A stretch of DNA of 45,334 nucleotides from Actinomycetota bacterium (lineage in GTDB: Bacteria > Actinomycetota > Geothermincolia > Geothermincolales > RBG-13-55-18). Each line of letters opens with the position of its first letter. Positions within the stretch are counted from its first letter, which is position 1. A model generated the notes under the pieces. The model was not told where the DNA came from. It worked only from the letters and a program-made list of their open reading frames with translations, and did not search any database. Both the position numbers and the translations under genes were made by a program. Positions 1-7,720 of the stretch are shown here, one piece after another. Location of the stretch: NCBI GenBank assembly GCA_040757835.1, contig JBFLWJ010000018.1, forward strand, positions 13,373-58,706, read 5' to 3'.

Positions 1-445
1 TCAACGCCGTGGTGGGACCCGACCGGGAAGTGGCGGTGATGATAGCGTCCGAAGACCCCATCGTGGCCGAGCGCCCCATGTACTTCGACTACCTGGGCAA
101 GTGGAGCGGGGGACACGACGTCACCGGGGCCGTCGCCCCCCAGACCTCCTTCTTTTTCGCCGAGGGCTACACCGGGGCCGGCCTCTTCGACGAGTACCTC
201 TGCCTCATGAACCCGGGGGACACTCCCACCACCGCCCACATAACCTACATGTTCCCGGACGGCACCACCCAGCCGCAGGACGTGCCCATCGGCGCGACCA
301 CCCGCACCACGGTAAGCGTCAACGCCGTGGTGGGACCCGACCGGGAAGTGGCGGTGATGATAGCGTCCGAAGACCCCATCGTGGCCGAGCGCCCCATGTA
401 CTTCGACTACCTGGGCAAGTGGAGCGGGGGACACGACGTCACCGG
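1..445 (+). repeat. 127-bp perfect direct repeat (1-127 and 319-445), period 318 bp
   Basis: Bases 1-127 are repeated without mismatch at 319-445. The offset of 318 bp is exactly 106 codons, so the repeat keeps frame within the surface protein. The first copy may extend further upstream outside the window. Perfect identity, including third codon positions, points to recent duplication or gene conversion between modules. Confidence 0.95.
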
Positions 446-458
446 TTTCACCCCTTGA
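1..458 (+). CDS. Surface repeat protein, C-terminal fragment (5' end outside window)
   Basis: The reading frame is open from base 3 to a TGA at 456-458, so only the last ~151 residues are seen. They contain one complete and one partial copy of a ~106-residue module. The module opens with FFFAEGYTGAG, continues through LMNPGD and a DGTTQPQDVPIG strand, and ends with IVAERPMYFDYLGKWSGGHD. The same module type (AEG...ERAMYW) makes up the C-terminal half of the riboswitch-controlled protein at 4679-7186, which suggests a shared cell-surface or adhesive scaffold. Modules of this kind are common in secreted actinobacterial proteins; I infer an extracellular location. The catalytic or anchoring part, if any, lies upstream of the window. 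The two copies are identical over 127 bp at DNA level. An internal GTG at 9 is unlikely to be the start. Confidence 0.75.
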   Translation, partial: NAVVGPDREVAVMIASEDPIVAERPMYFDYLGKWSGGHDVTGAVAPQTSFFFAEGYTGAGLFDEYLCLMNPGDTPTTAHITYMFPDGTTQPQDVPIGATTRTTVSVNAVVGPDREVAVMIASEDPIVAERPMYFDYLGKWSGGHDVTGFTP

Positions 459-545
459 CGCAATGAGGGGTCGTATGCTCGTTCTTTGGTCCGTCCAGTT
501 GCTTGACTAGGTATGTGCCCGCATGATATTTTCCCACTGAATCGC

Positions 546-648
546 AGGTTTTCCGAGCAGTTCCGCCTAAGGCCACATGGCTACGGAGAGCTGCCGACAG
601 GGTCAGGTTGGAAACGGCCTCGCCTCCCGTGCTTGGAAAGGAAGACCT
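546..648 (+). promoter_or_regulatory. Moco/Tuco riboswitch A (molybdenum/tungsten cofactor RNA)
   Basis: Closing stem P1 pairs AGGTTTTCC (546-554) with GGAAGACCT (640-648). Inside, GCAG (557-560) pairs with CTGC (591-594). A hairpin AGGTT-GGAAAC-GGCCT presents a GAAA tetraloop. It is followed by CCTCCCGT (623-630) and GGAAAGG (635-641), the signature I know from the E. coli moaA leader. CCTAAG (566-571) with a nearby CATGG resembles the 11-nt GAAA-tetraloop receptor. Two further copies in this window (7349-7447 minus, 7620-7720 plus) keep these elements while the stem sequences covary. The gene it precedes starts at 808. At ~100 nt it is shorter than the E. coli aptamer, which could mean the Tuco-like variant lacking one stem; that part is inference. 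Confidence 0.85.
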
Positions 649-669
649 CAGCTGCTTGCTGGAGGAGTT

Positions 670-692
670 AACGCCGTCAACAGGCGTTTTTC
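670..692 (+). terminator. Possible attenuator hairpin between riboswitch A and its gene
   Basis: AACGCC (670-675) pairs with GGCGTT (683-688) around a 7-nt loop and is followed by TTTC. The stem is only six base pairs and the U-run is short, so this is a weak intrinsic terminator. Its position, 20 nt after the riboswitch and 115 nt before the start codon, fits a conditional terminator. Confidence 0.4.
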
Positions 693-807
693 TCTCAGGT
701 CAGCTCTCTTCTCACTGGCGCGCGGCGAGTTCCCCACCACCGCTCTTCCGGAGGACCATCACGCTGGGAATGACTTCGCCGGGAAGCGAGAGACGAGGAG
801 GTCCATC

Positions 808-3537
808 ATGAGAAAAACGCTGATAATCTTCCTGATGCTGGCCCTGTGCGCGGGCACGCTGTTCGCCGTGCTGGCCGGCCCGACCGCAAGACCGGATGTC
901 GCCCTGGCGTCACCCGACCCCCACACCCGGGTCTTCACCGAGACCTACCTGAAGTCGATGCCCACTTTCTCCGGGCATTACACCCTCACCAAGAGCTCCT
1001 CTCCCTATACCTATTTCGAGCAGGACTGGAAGGGAGTTGACCTCTCGTACCTGCTGGAGACGGAAGTAGGGCTCGCACCCGGTACCACCGGCATCAAGAT
1101 CCAGGCCGATGACGGATTCGGGCGCAGCCATACCCTCGACGAGATGCGGGGAAACAGCAACCCACGCGGCCTCAAGACCCTCCTCGCCTACATGTACGCG
1201 ACGGCCAGCGCCGACAACCCCCACGCCCCCGACCCGGTCGGGGCGCCATGGGTCGCGCCGTTGACCCCGGACACACTGGTGAGCAACGCCGACGGCCCCT
1301 TCCGCTCGGTGTTGCCACAGACGATAGAGGGGCCAAGCTCTTCCAACACCGCCTATTCGCCTCCCGGCACCGGTACCGCGGGCAACTGGAGCAAGTCCGT
1401 GAAGCTGGTCAGGGCCATCGAAGTCCTGCCGCTGCCGGCCGGCATGACGGAACTCTCGGCAGCCGAACTCGGCGCGCTCCCCGACGACCAGATCCTCGTC
1501 TACGGCAATATCCAGCCCCAGTCCATCACGGACGTCTCGCCGCAGGTGGGCATCGCCGGCACCGAGGTGACCATCACCGGCTACGGCTTCGGCACCACCC
1601 AGGGGACCTCTTACGTGAATTTCGGCGGCGTCCAGGCCACCAGCTACACTTCCTGGGGCCCCCAGGAGATCAAGTGCAGGGTGCCCGCGGAAGCCACCGG
1701 CAACGTCCAGGTGACCGCGATGGTCCCGAACGGGGTCACCAACGCCGTCCCCTTCATCGTCTTCTCCAAGATGTACACGGAGACGGCCCTCAAGGCCATG
1801 ACCCAGAGCGGCGGGCATTACACCTCCCAGAACGCCGCCACTACCTACCGGGAGCAGGACTGGCTGGGGGTGGACCTGCAGTGGCTGCTGGAGACCGACG
1901 TCGGCATCCCCGCCACCGCCACTGGCATCAAGATTCAGGGCGGGGACAGTTATTATGCCGCCGATCTCACCATGGCCCAGATGCGGGGCAACTCCAACCC
2001 CCGCGGCTTGAAGACCCTCCTGGGCTACCTCTCCGGCACGCGCATCACCAACCCGCTGGCCCTCAACGGCCTCATGGACGGCACCGGGGGCTTTCCCTCC
2101 GTGGCCCCGGTGACGCCGACCACCTACGACACCGGGCCCTTCCGCTCGGTGATGCCGCAGGCGGTGGAGGGCCCGGGTTCCACCAATATCAATTACAACC
2201 CTCTGGGCAGCGGCGATTCCAACGCCTCCGCCTGGGTACAGAACGTCCGGGCCGTCGAGGTCAAGCCGCTACCGGCCGGGATCTCCGAGCTCACCGGCCC
2301 GGAGGTCGATGCGCTGCCGGACAACCAGGTCCTGGTGTACGGCTACATCTTCCCCGACCTGACCATAACGTCGTCCGCCACCGCGGGCGGCACCATCACG
2401 CCCCTGGGCGCAACCACGGTGCCCTTCGGGGGCAGCCAGCATTACGACATCGCAGCCAGCACCGGCTACCACATAACCGACGTAGAGGTGGACAGCTCGA
2501 GCGTGGGCGCGGTGACCACCTATGACTTCACCGATGTCACCGCCAACCACACCATCGATGCCTTCTTCGAGATCAACAACTACACTATCGCCGTCTCGGC
2601 CGATCCCACTGAAGGGGGCACGGTCAGCGGCGGCGGCGGCTTCGACTACGGGACCCCGGTCAACCTGCAGGCCACACCGAACCCGGGCTGGTACTTCGTC
2701 AACTGGACCGAAGGGGGAGCGGAGGTCTCCACCAACGCGGACTACTCCTTCACCGCCGAGGCCGACCGCACCCTGGTGGCCAACTTCAAGCCTTACGCTG
2801 AGATCACCAATGCAGCTCCCACCGCGGGCAAGACGAACACGCTGGTGACCATCACCGGCGTCGGTTTCGGTGATACGCAGGGCACCTCGTTCGTGAGCTT
2901 CGGGAGCGTGAACGCCGCGTACATCGAGTCCTGGTCCGATACCCAGGTTGTATGCAAGGTGCCGCCGGGCTCCGCCGGCCTGGTCAACCTCACGCTCACC
3001 ACCGACAAGGGGACCTCCAACGCCGTTCCCTTCAGCGTGCTGCCGTTTATCTCCAAGGTGGCACCCAAGTCGGGCGTGGCCTGGACGGTGGTCACCGTCA
3101 GCGGGAGCGGCTTCGGGGACACAAAGGGCACGTCCTTCGTGAGGTTTGGGGGTGTCCAGGTAACCAGCTACGTGTCCTGGTCGAACAACGAGATCGTGTG
3201 CAAGGTACCGGCCGCGGCCTACGGGTCGATAAACGTCGCGGTGGAGACGACTGGAGGCCGTTCCAACCTCATGCCCTTCAAGGTTGTGCCCCGCGTCACC
3301 AGGTTCTCTCCCATGTCGGGAGCCCCCGGGACGGTGGTGACCCTCACAGGCAACGGCTTCGGGGACAGGCGCAAGACCTCGACGGTGACCTTCGGGAACA
3401 CCCCGGTGACCCAGTACGTATCCTGGTCCAACAACCAGATAAAGGTGAAGGTGCCCGCAATGGCCGCGGGCCCCACCCTGATCAAGGTGACCACGCCGGG
3501 TGGTACCTCGGTGGGAGCGGTCTTCACCGTGAAGTAG
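808..3537 (+). CDS. Secreted protein with two sulfite-oxidase-type molybdopterin-like domains, IPT/TIG domains and InlB-type repeats
   Basis: 909 residues from ATG 808, chosen because GAGGAGGT lies just upstream and a signal peptide follows (MRKTLIIFLMLALCAGTLF). Order: molybdopterin-like domain 1 (~42-232); IPT/TIG 1 (~240-318); molybdopterin-like domain 2 (~321-515); two InlB-type beta repeats (~517-661); IPT/TIG 2-4 (~664-909). The domain calls rest on DWKGVDLSYLLE, a DGFG/DEMRG segment, GPFRSVLPQ and a closing VRAIEVLPLP, matching the W-GV-L-LL...DGY...PLRLVVP...WV-IE pattern of the oxidoreductase molybdopterin-binding fold. Where sulfite oxidases have the Mo-ligating Cys, this protein has HYTLTK and HYTSQN, so catalysis as an ordinary molybdoenzyme is doubtful. 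IPT and InlB repeats suggest a surface stalk. It lies downstream of riboswitch A. Substrate unknown. Confidence 0.85.
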   Translation: MRKTLIIFLMLALCAGTLFAVLAGPTARPDVALASPDPHTRVFTETYLKSMPTFSGHYTLTKSSSPYTYFEQDWKGVDLSYLLETEVGLAPGTTGIKIQADDGFGRSHTLDEMRGNSNPRGLKTLLAYMYATASADNPHAPDPVGAPWVAPLTPDTLVSNADGPFRSVLPQTIEGPSSSNTAYSPPGTGTAGNWSKSVKLVRAIEVLPLPAGMTELSAAELGALPDDQILVYGNIQPQSITDVSPQVGIAGTEVTITGYGFGTTQGTSYVNFGGVQATSYTSWGPQEIKCRVPAEATGNVQVTAMVPNGVTNAVPFIVFSKMYTETALKAMTQSGGHYTSQNAATTYREQDWLGVDLQWLLETDVGIPATATGIKIQGGDSYYAADLTMAQMRGNSNPRGLKTLLGYLSGTRITNPLALNGLMDGTGGFPSVAPVTPTTYDTGPFRSVMPQAVEGPGSTNINYNPLGSGDSNASAWVQNVRAVEVKPLPAGISELTGPEVDALPDNQVLVYGYIFPDLTITSSATAGGTITPLGATTVPFGGSQHYDIAASTGYHITDVEVDSSSVGAVTTYDFTDVTANHTIDAFFEINNYTIAVSADPTEGGTVSGGGGFDYGTPVNLQATPNPGWYFVNWTEGGAEVSTNADYSFTAEADRTLVANFKPYAEITNAAPTAGKTNTLVTITGVGFGDTQGTSFVSFGSVNAAYIESWSDTQVVCKVPPGSAGLVNLTLTTDKGTSNAVPFSVLPFISKVAPKSGVAWTVVTVSGSGFGDTKGTSFVRFGGVQVTSYVSWSNNEIVCKVPAAAYGSINVAVETTGGRSNLMPFKVVPRVTRFSPMSGAPGTVVTLTGNGFGDRRKTSTVTFGNTPVTQYVSWSNNQIKVKVPAMAAGPTLIKVTTPGGTSVGAVFTVK

Positions 3538-3601
3538 AAGGAATGCCAGGGGCCCGGCGGCGGTACGGGCCAGGCCCCTTTAACCGGCCGGAGCCGAGCA
3601 T

Positions 3602-3635
3602 GAGGCCGGGGGAGCTAGCCCCCCGGCCTCTTTCT
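3602..3635 (+). terminator. Intrinsic terminator
   Basis: GAGGCCGGGGG pairs with CCCCCGGCCTC across a short loop, followed by TTTCT. It lies 65 nt after the stop of the 808-3537 gene and would end that transcript. Confidence 0.7.
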
Positions 3636-3722
3636 ACCGGGTCTTCTTATTCTTGAAGATAACGGCTATTGTCTCGAAGCTCGTTTCTACCGAAATGATA
3701 ATGAGTCGAGAAGCGGACGGCC

Positions 3723-4562
3723 GTGAGGAGAATCCAGCTGAAAAGGTTACCGACGATCCTGGTCATCGCCATGTTGGCCACCATGCTCGCTGTTGCGGGT
3801 TGTGGCAGCGCGAATGACCGCAAGCCACGAGCGGCCAGGAGGGCCCCACCCTGGTCTTCTCGGACCCGGAGTTGCAGTTCCAGCTCATGCGTGCCCTGGG
3901 GAGCATCGCCTGCGGACATGCGGACATAGGCGAGTGAGTTTCAACCGCGGAGCGCATCACCGAGGGCGACGTGAACAGCTGGTACGAGGAGTGGTACGCT
4001 ACGGCGGAGCGCGTGCGGGGCATCGCGGACGATGGCATGGCGGCGGGGCACGAGGTGAGCGCCCGCGAGGCCTACCTGAGGGCCTCGACCTATTACGCCA
4101 TCCGAGTTCTACCTGCACGGCGACCCCACCGATCCGCGCATCAGGGAGAGCATCGCGAGGAACAGGGACTGCTTCGCCCGGGCCGCGCAATTGTTCACTC
4201 CCCCATGGAGCCCGTCAGCATCCCGTACGAGGACACCGCCCTCCCCGGATACTTCTATGCCGCTGACGGCACGGGCACTTCCCGGCCAACCATCATCATC
4301 CAGACCGGGTTCGACGGCACCCAGAAGGAGCTCTACAGCGGGGGAGCGGCGGCCGCGTTGCGGCGCGGATACAACTGCCTGACCTTCGAGGGTCCCGGTC
4401 AGGGGGAGGCATCCGCGAGCAGGGCATACCCTTCCGTTACGACAGGGAAAACGTGATCGTGCCGGTGGTCGACTACATCGTGTCCCAGTACAGATGGGCG
4501 CCTTGCTCCTGGCCCACCAGCGCATCTTCGGCTGGCTGGACGTGACCTTCGCGCAGCCCTGA
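3723..4562 (+). pseudogene. Decayed alpha/beta-hydrolase lipoprotein
   Basis: A GTG start at 3723 opens a lipoprotein signal (LAVAGC lipobox), but the frame then breaks repeatedly. Following homologous-looking text, the sequence shifts frame near 3800-3840, meets an in-frame TGA at 3935-3937, shifts again near 4100, near a C-run around 4195, and near 4405. Pieces still readable include SDPELQFQLMRALG, EEWYATAERVR, FYLHGDPTDPRI, IIIQTGFDGTQKELY with CLTFEGPGQGE, and a C-terminal HQRIFGWLDVTF. The pattern is that of secreted alpha/beta hydrolases with an N-terminal helical cap. Between DYIVSQ (~4485) and the C-terminal tail (~4500) most of the catalytic domain, including the nucleophile-serine region, appears deleted. 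I see no way it could be functional. Confidence 0.8.
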
Positions 4563-4616
4563 AAGAGAAGGTGGCACGGGCCGGGGTCGATCCTAGACGT
4601 GCCGCTGCGAGAATGC

Positions 4617-4650
4617 AATAAGGAGGGTCCTGGGGCGGACCCCCCTTATT
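4617..4650. terminator. Bidirectional terminator
   Basis: AATAAGG-GGGTCC and GGACCC-CCTTATT form a long GC stem with A/T-rich ends, so either strand yields a hairpin ending in TTATT. It sits 28 nt beyond the stop codon of the minus-strand gene 4679-7186 and after the pseudogene on the plus strand. Confidence 0.6.
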
Positions 4651-4678
4651 GTGTGGGAGGAAACCTAAACCTGGTCTT

Positions 4679-7186
4679 TTACCAGGCCGAGTATCCCGTC
4701 GAACATGTCCCTTCTATCTGGCCCTTCCAGTACACGGCGCGCTCCGCCACGATGGGCGCCGAGGAGCGCACCAGGGTGGATACGTCGGTCGTCTCGCCCA
4801 CGTCCAGACCTACGTTTACATTGGTCCTTACGCCGGCGGGCACCGGCAGGGGCGCTCTCTCGATGGCCCCGTTCTCCGTCTGGTAGGTGATATAGACCAC
4901 CGCATCCGATGGCCCTGGGTTCTGCAGCAGCACCCAGGTCTCGAAGCCGCCGGTGGTACAGCCCTCGGCCAGGTAGGACCTGAACTTGGGGCTCAGTTGG
5001 CCATGGGCGACATGGCCGCTGGCCATGCCGTTCCAGTACATCGCGCGCTCGGCGATGACGCCGCCCCCCTCCGAGGCCACCCTTGTCGATACGTTGAAGT
5101 CGCTTACGTGTTCGACCAGGTTGAAGGAACGCCGCGTGCCCCCCGCGATGGGTATGTCCTGCCACTCGGGGGGCTCCTGCAGGCCGGTGCTGGTCATGAA
5201 GGACAGATCGACGGTGACGTCCGTCGGGTTGGGGTTCTGCACCAGTATGTAGGTGGTGTAAGGGCTACTGGTCGCGCCCTCGGCCAGGTACCACGTATCT
5301 GAAGGCGCATTGACGCCGAACTCGCAGGTGCCGCCACGCTTGTTGTCCCAGTATATGGCGCGCTCGGCGATTATCGGCTGGTCCGACTCCAGCATGGTGG
5401 AGACCTCGACCAGACCGCCGGCCCCGTCCGCGGCCAGGTTTATCGTCTTGCGGGACCGGGCCGGCACCTCTACCGGCGTGCCCGGTAGGTCCCCGTCGCC
5501 CTTCATGTAAGTAACGTCCACGTTGGCTGCCACGTCGCCGGGGTTCTCCAGCAGCAGGTAGGTCTCGAAGGTGCCTGAGGTGCAGCCCTCGGCCAGGTAC
5601 CAGGTATTGGAGGGGGCGTTGACGCCGGAGGCGCAGTGGCCGCCGCCCATGCCGTTCCAGTACATGGCCCGCTCCACCACGATGGAGTCACCGTGATAGC
5701 CCTCGACCCGGGTTGAGAAGGCCTTGCCTGTCCCGATGGTGTTCACCGGGTTCACGGTGGTGCGGGAGCGGGCTGGTACGTCCAGGATCTCCTGCTGTGG
5801 GGTCTCGCCTTCGATAAAGTAGTCCACGATAACGCGGGTCTGCCAGCTGTTGGGGTTGGCGATGGAGATATAGGTCTCGAAGCCGGCGCCGGTGTAGCCC
5901 TCGGCGAAGAACCACTCGTTGGGCACGTTACCCGCGTCGATGTCGCCGCAGACGATGATGCGGTCGGTGGGCACCACGGTCTCGTCCACGCCCGGGTCGT
6001 CCCCCAGGGGCAGGACATGCACCTCGCGCACCCACTTCAGCCACCTGCTCAGGGTATAGGGGTTGGCCTCATAAGCCGGTTTTATCAACTGTAAGGGCCC
6101 GTCGTCGTCCGGTTCGGGCCCCAGGTCCGTCCCGTCCTTGTTCCAGCCCAGCATGAACTTGAGCCCGTCGTCGCCGTAGGCGCCCCTGATCTCGTCCAGG
6201 GTCCAGGTGTCCTTGAAGCCCCAGCCGTCGGCCGCGAAGAACATGACGTCGGTCGCGCTGTCCTGCAGGCCGATGACCTCATCGAGCAGGTAATCCACGG
6301 GGATGCCGGTGCAGACCGTCTCGCCCGTGCCGCCGCTGCTGTCCTCCCAGGCATAGGTCGCGGCGACCGGTTTGATGGATTTGAGCTGATCGACGGTGAC
6401 GGTCTTGCGGTTTCGGATGTTGCCGTAGACCACTATCTCACCAGGGGGGATGGCCTCGTAGTCAAGGGCGGGTATCCCCGGCGGCACCGGTTGCACCTCG
6501 AGGGCCCTCACCCACATCACCGCCTTGTTCCAGTTGGGGGTGCCGGTGCCGGCGGGAGAGTCGTAGCTCTCGTTGCGCGGGTCCGGTCCCTCCACCTGCT
6601 GGGGGAGGATGAGCCGGAAGGGCCCTCCGTCCTCATGGGTGAGTTCGTTGCTGGCGGGGAGGGGGTCAATCCACGGAGCCCCGGTCGCGTCCGGCGCGTT
6701 GGGGTTGTTCTCGCTCGGCTCCCCGTACATGTAACCGAGGAGGGTGGGGAGGCCGCGGGGGTTGCCGTTGCCCCGCATCTCGTCGAGGGTCAGGGTAACG
6801 GCGTAGCCGTCCTCCGCTATGACCTTGATACCGGTGGTGCCGTCCTTGAGGCCCACCTCCTGCTCAAGCAGATAGGAGAGGTCCACTCCCTTCCAGTCCT
6901 GCTCGAAGTAGGTGAAGGGATCGGAGTTCTTGGAACAGGTATAGTGGCCGCCAGCCAGCTTCTCGGAGATGCTCACGATGTCGCCGTCCCCGTTCAGCGT
7001 CTGCTTATACTGCTTTATGGATTTCAGGTCCATCTCGGTGAAGGTGCGGTAGTTGGGGGAGGAGCCGGAAACGGCGTCCGCCTCGAATCCCACCTCTTCC
7101 GCCGGCGGTGAAGAGACCGCGAGCAGGGGCGTGCCCAGGGTAAGGCAGAGCAACACACCCAGGAAAACGATAATATATCTGCGCAT
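4679..7186 (-). CDS. Secreted protein: two molybdopterin-like domains followed by four AEG...ERAMY surface repeats
   Basis: 835 residues. ATG at 7186 is preferred (GGGAGG seven bases upstream); an in-frame ATG at 7192 overlaps the ribosome site. A signal peptide (MRRYIIVFLGVLLCLTLG) is followed by molybdopterin-like domain 1 (~45-255; DWKGVDLSYLLEQEVGL, EDGYAVTLTLDEMRG, GGPFRLILPQ) and domain 2 (~258-450; TGIPVDYLLDEVIGL, ADGWGF, DDGPLQLIKPAYE, WLKWVREVHVLPLG). The C-terminal half is four ~95-105-residue modules, each opening with W(F/Y)xAEG or YLAEG and closing with (V/A)ERA(M/I/V)YW. Domain 1 carries HYTCSKN where its paralogues have HYTLTK, HYTSQN and HYTFLK. That is the column I would align with the Mo-ligand Cys of sulfite oxidase, so it is the best candidate in the window for true cofactor ligation. 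It is preceded by riboswitch B and a strong terminator. Confidence 0.85.
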   Translation of the reverse strand: MRRYIIVFLGVLLCLTLGTPLLAVSSPPAEEVGFEADAVSGSSPNYRTFTEMDLKSIKQYKQTLNGDGDIVSISEKLAGGHYTCSKNSDPFTYFEQDWKGVDLSYLLEQEVGLKDGTTGIKVIAEDGYAVTLTLDEMRGNGNPRGLPTLLGYMYGEPSENNPNAPDATGAPWIDPLPASNELTHEDGGPFRLILPQQVEGPDPRNESYDSPAGTGTPNWNKAVMWVRALEVQPVPPGIPALDYEAIPPGEIVVYGNIRNRKTVTVDQLKSIKPVAATYAWEDSSGGTGETVCTGIPVDYLLDEVIGLQDSATDVMFFAADGWGFKDTWTLDEIRGAYGDDGLKFMLGWNKDGTDLGPEPDDDGPLQLIKPAYEANPYTLSRWLKWVREVHVLPLGDDPGVDETVVPTDRIIVCGDIDAGNVPNEWFFAEGYTGAGFETYISIANPNSWQTRVIVDYFIEGETPQQEILDVPARSRTTVNPVNTIGTGKAFSTRVEGYHGDSIVVERAMYWNGMGGGHCASGVNAPSNTWYLAEGCTSGTFETYLLLENPGDVAANVDVTYMKGDGDLPGTPVEVPARSRKTINLAADGAGGLVEVSTMLESDQPIIAERAIYWDNKRGGTCEFGVNAPSDTWYLAEGATSSPYTTYILVQNPNPTDVTVDLSFMTSTGLQEPPEWQDIPIAGGTRRSFNLVEHVSDFNVSTRVASEGGGVIAERAMYWNGMASGHVAHGQLSPKFRSYLAEGCTTGGFETWVLLQNPGPSDAVVYITYQTENGAIERAPLPVPAGVRTNVNVGLDVGETTDVSTLVRSSAPIVAERAVYWKGQIEGTCSTGYSAW

Positions 7187-7256
7187 TTGCATTCCTCCCA
7201 TTCCGTCTAGCTCCCACCAGAGGGGCCCTGATGTCCCCTGCGCCCCCCCACATATG

Positions 7257-7290
7257 AAAAGCCGTCCTCCCCGCGCAGGAAAAGGACGGC
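7257..7290 (-). terminator. Conditional terminator in the leader of the 4679-7186 gene
   Basis: On the minus strand GCCGTCC (7290-7284) pairs with GGACGGC (7267-7261). The stem continues through U-G pairs to about 11 bp and is followed by TTTTC. It lies 58 nt past riboswitch B and about 70 nt before the start codon, the usual place for a riboswitch-governed terminator. Confidence 0.75.
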
Positions 7291-7348
7291 TTGAAACAAT
7301 GGGGGCGTCCCCCATGCGGAAGGGACGCCTCGCTAAGGCCGTATTAAT

Positions 7349-7447
7349 GGTCTCCCTTTCCAAACACGGGAGGCAGGACCGTTTCCAATCCTACCCTATC
7401 GGCAGCCCTCCTTAGCTTGCGCCTTAGGACAGACTGCTCGGAAAACC
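7349..7447 (-). promoter_or_regulatory. Moco/Tuco riboswitch B
   Basis: Read on the minus strand, GGTTTTCC (7447-7440) pairs with GGGAGACC (7356-7349) as P1. The core holds GAGCAG, TCCTAAGGC, GGGCTGCCGATAGGG, an AGGAT...GTCCT hairpin with the GGAAAC (GAAA) loop, then GCCTCCCGTG and TTGGAAAGGG. It matches copy A almost base for base in the unpaired positions and differs by compensating changes in the hairpin (AGGTT/GGCCT in A, AGGAT/GTCCT here). It governs the minus-strand gene 4679-7186. Confidence 0.85.
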
Positions 7448-7619
7448 GTACGGTGCCTGTTTACCATCAAAGCCGCATATTGTCAAGCCGCGCTCGCTGG
7501 TGTTTGCCCTTGCTGTACACCCCTCCTGCCCAACCAGGAGAACTCGGGTAAGAGGCCAGCGCATGCACGGCTCCATTACTTGACAATGAGGCAGGCTTCT
7601 ATAAGAGTTAGCGGTGTAG

Positions 7620-7720
7620 GCGCTCTCCGAGCCCCTCGGCCTAAAGCGGGAGCCATGGTGGGGGGCCGATAGGGTCCGCCGGGAAACGGGCGGGCCTCCC
7701 GTGCTCGGAAAGGAGGGTGC
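7620..7720 (+). promoter_or_regulatory. Moco/Tuco riboswitch C with sequestered ribosome-binding site
   Basis: P1 pairs GCGCTCTCC (7620-7628) with GGAGGGTGC (7712-7720), so its 3' strand contains the Shine-Dalgarno sequence AGGAGG (7711-7716) of the ATG at 7721. Inside are GAGCCCC paired with GGGGGC, GGCCTAAAGC and CCATGG, CCGATAGGG, a CCGCC-GGGAAAC-GGGCGG hairpin with the GAAA loop, CCTCCCGTG and CGGAAAGG. Both inner stems differ from copies A and B but keep pairing, which is strong evidence for structure. Folding P1 should hide the ribosome site, so the predicted effect is translational repression when the ligand is bound. Confidence 0.88.

Noticed and set aside
546..648. Cobalamin riboswitch, considered because a corrinoid protein is encoded nearby
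   Set aside because: No B12-box (GCCACTG) is present, and the CCTCCCGT...GGAAAGG and GAAA-loop elements match the moaA-type leader instead.
577..807. N-terminal extension of the 808-3537 protein
   Set aside because: The in-frame extension runs through the riboswitch and attenuator, whereas ATG 808 has a strong ribosome site and a signal peptide directly after it.
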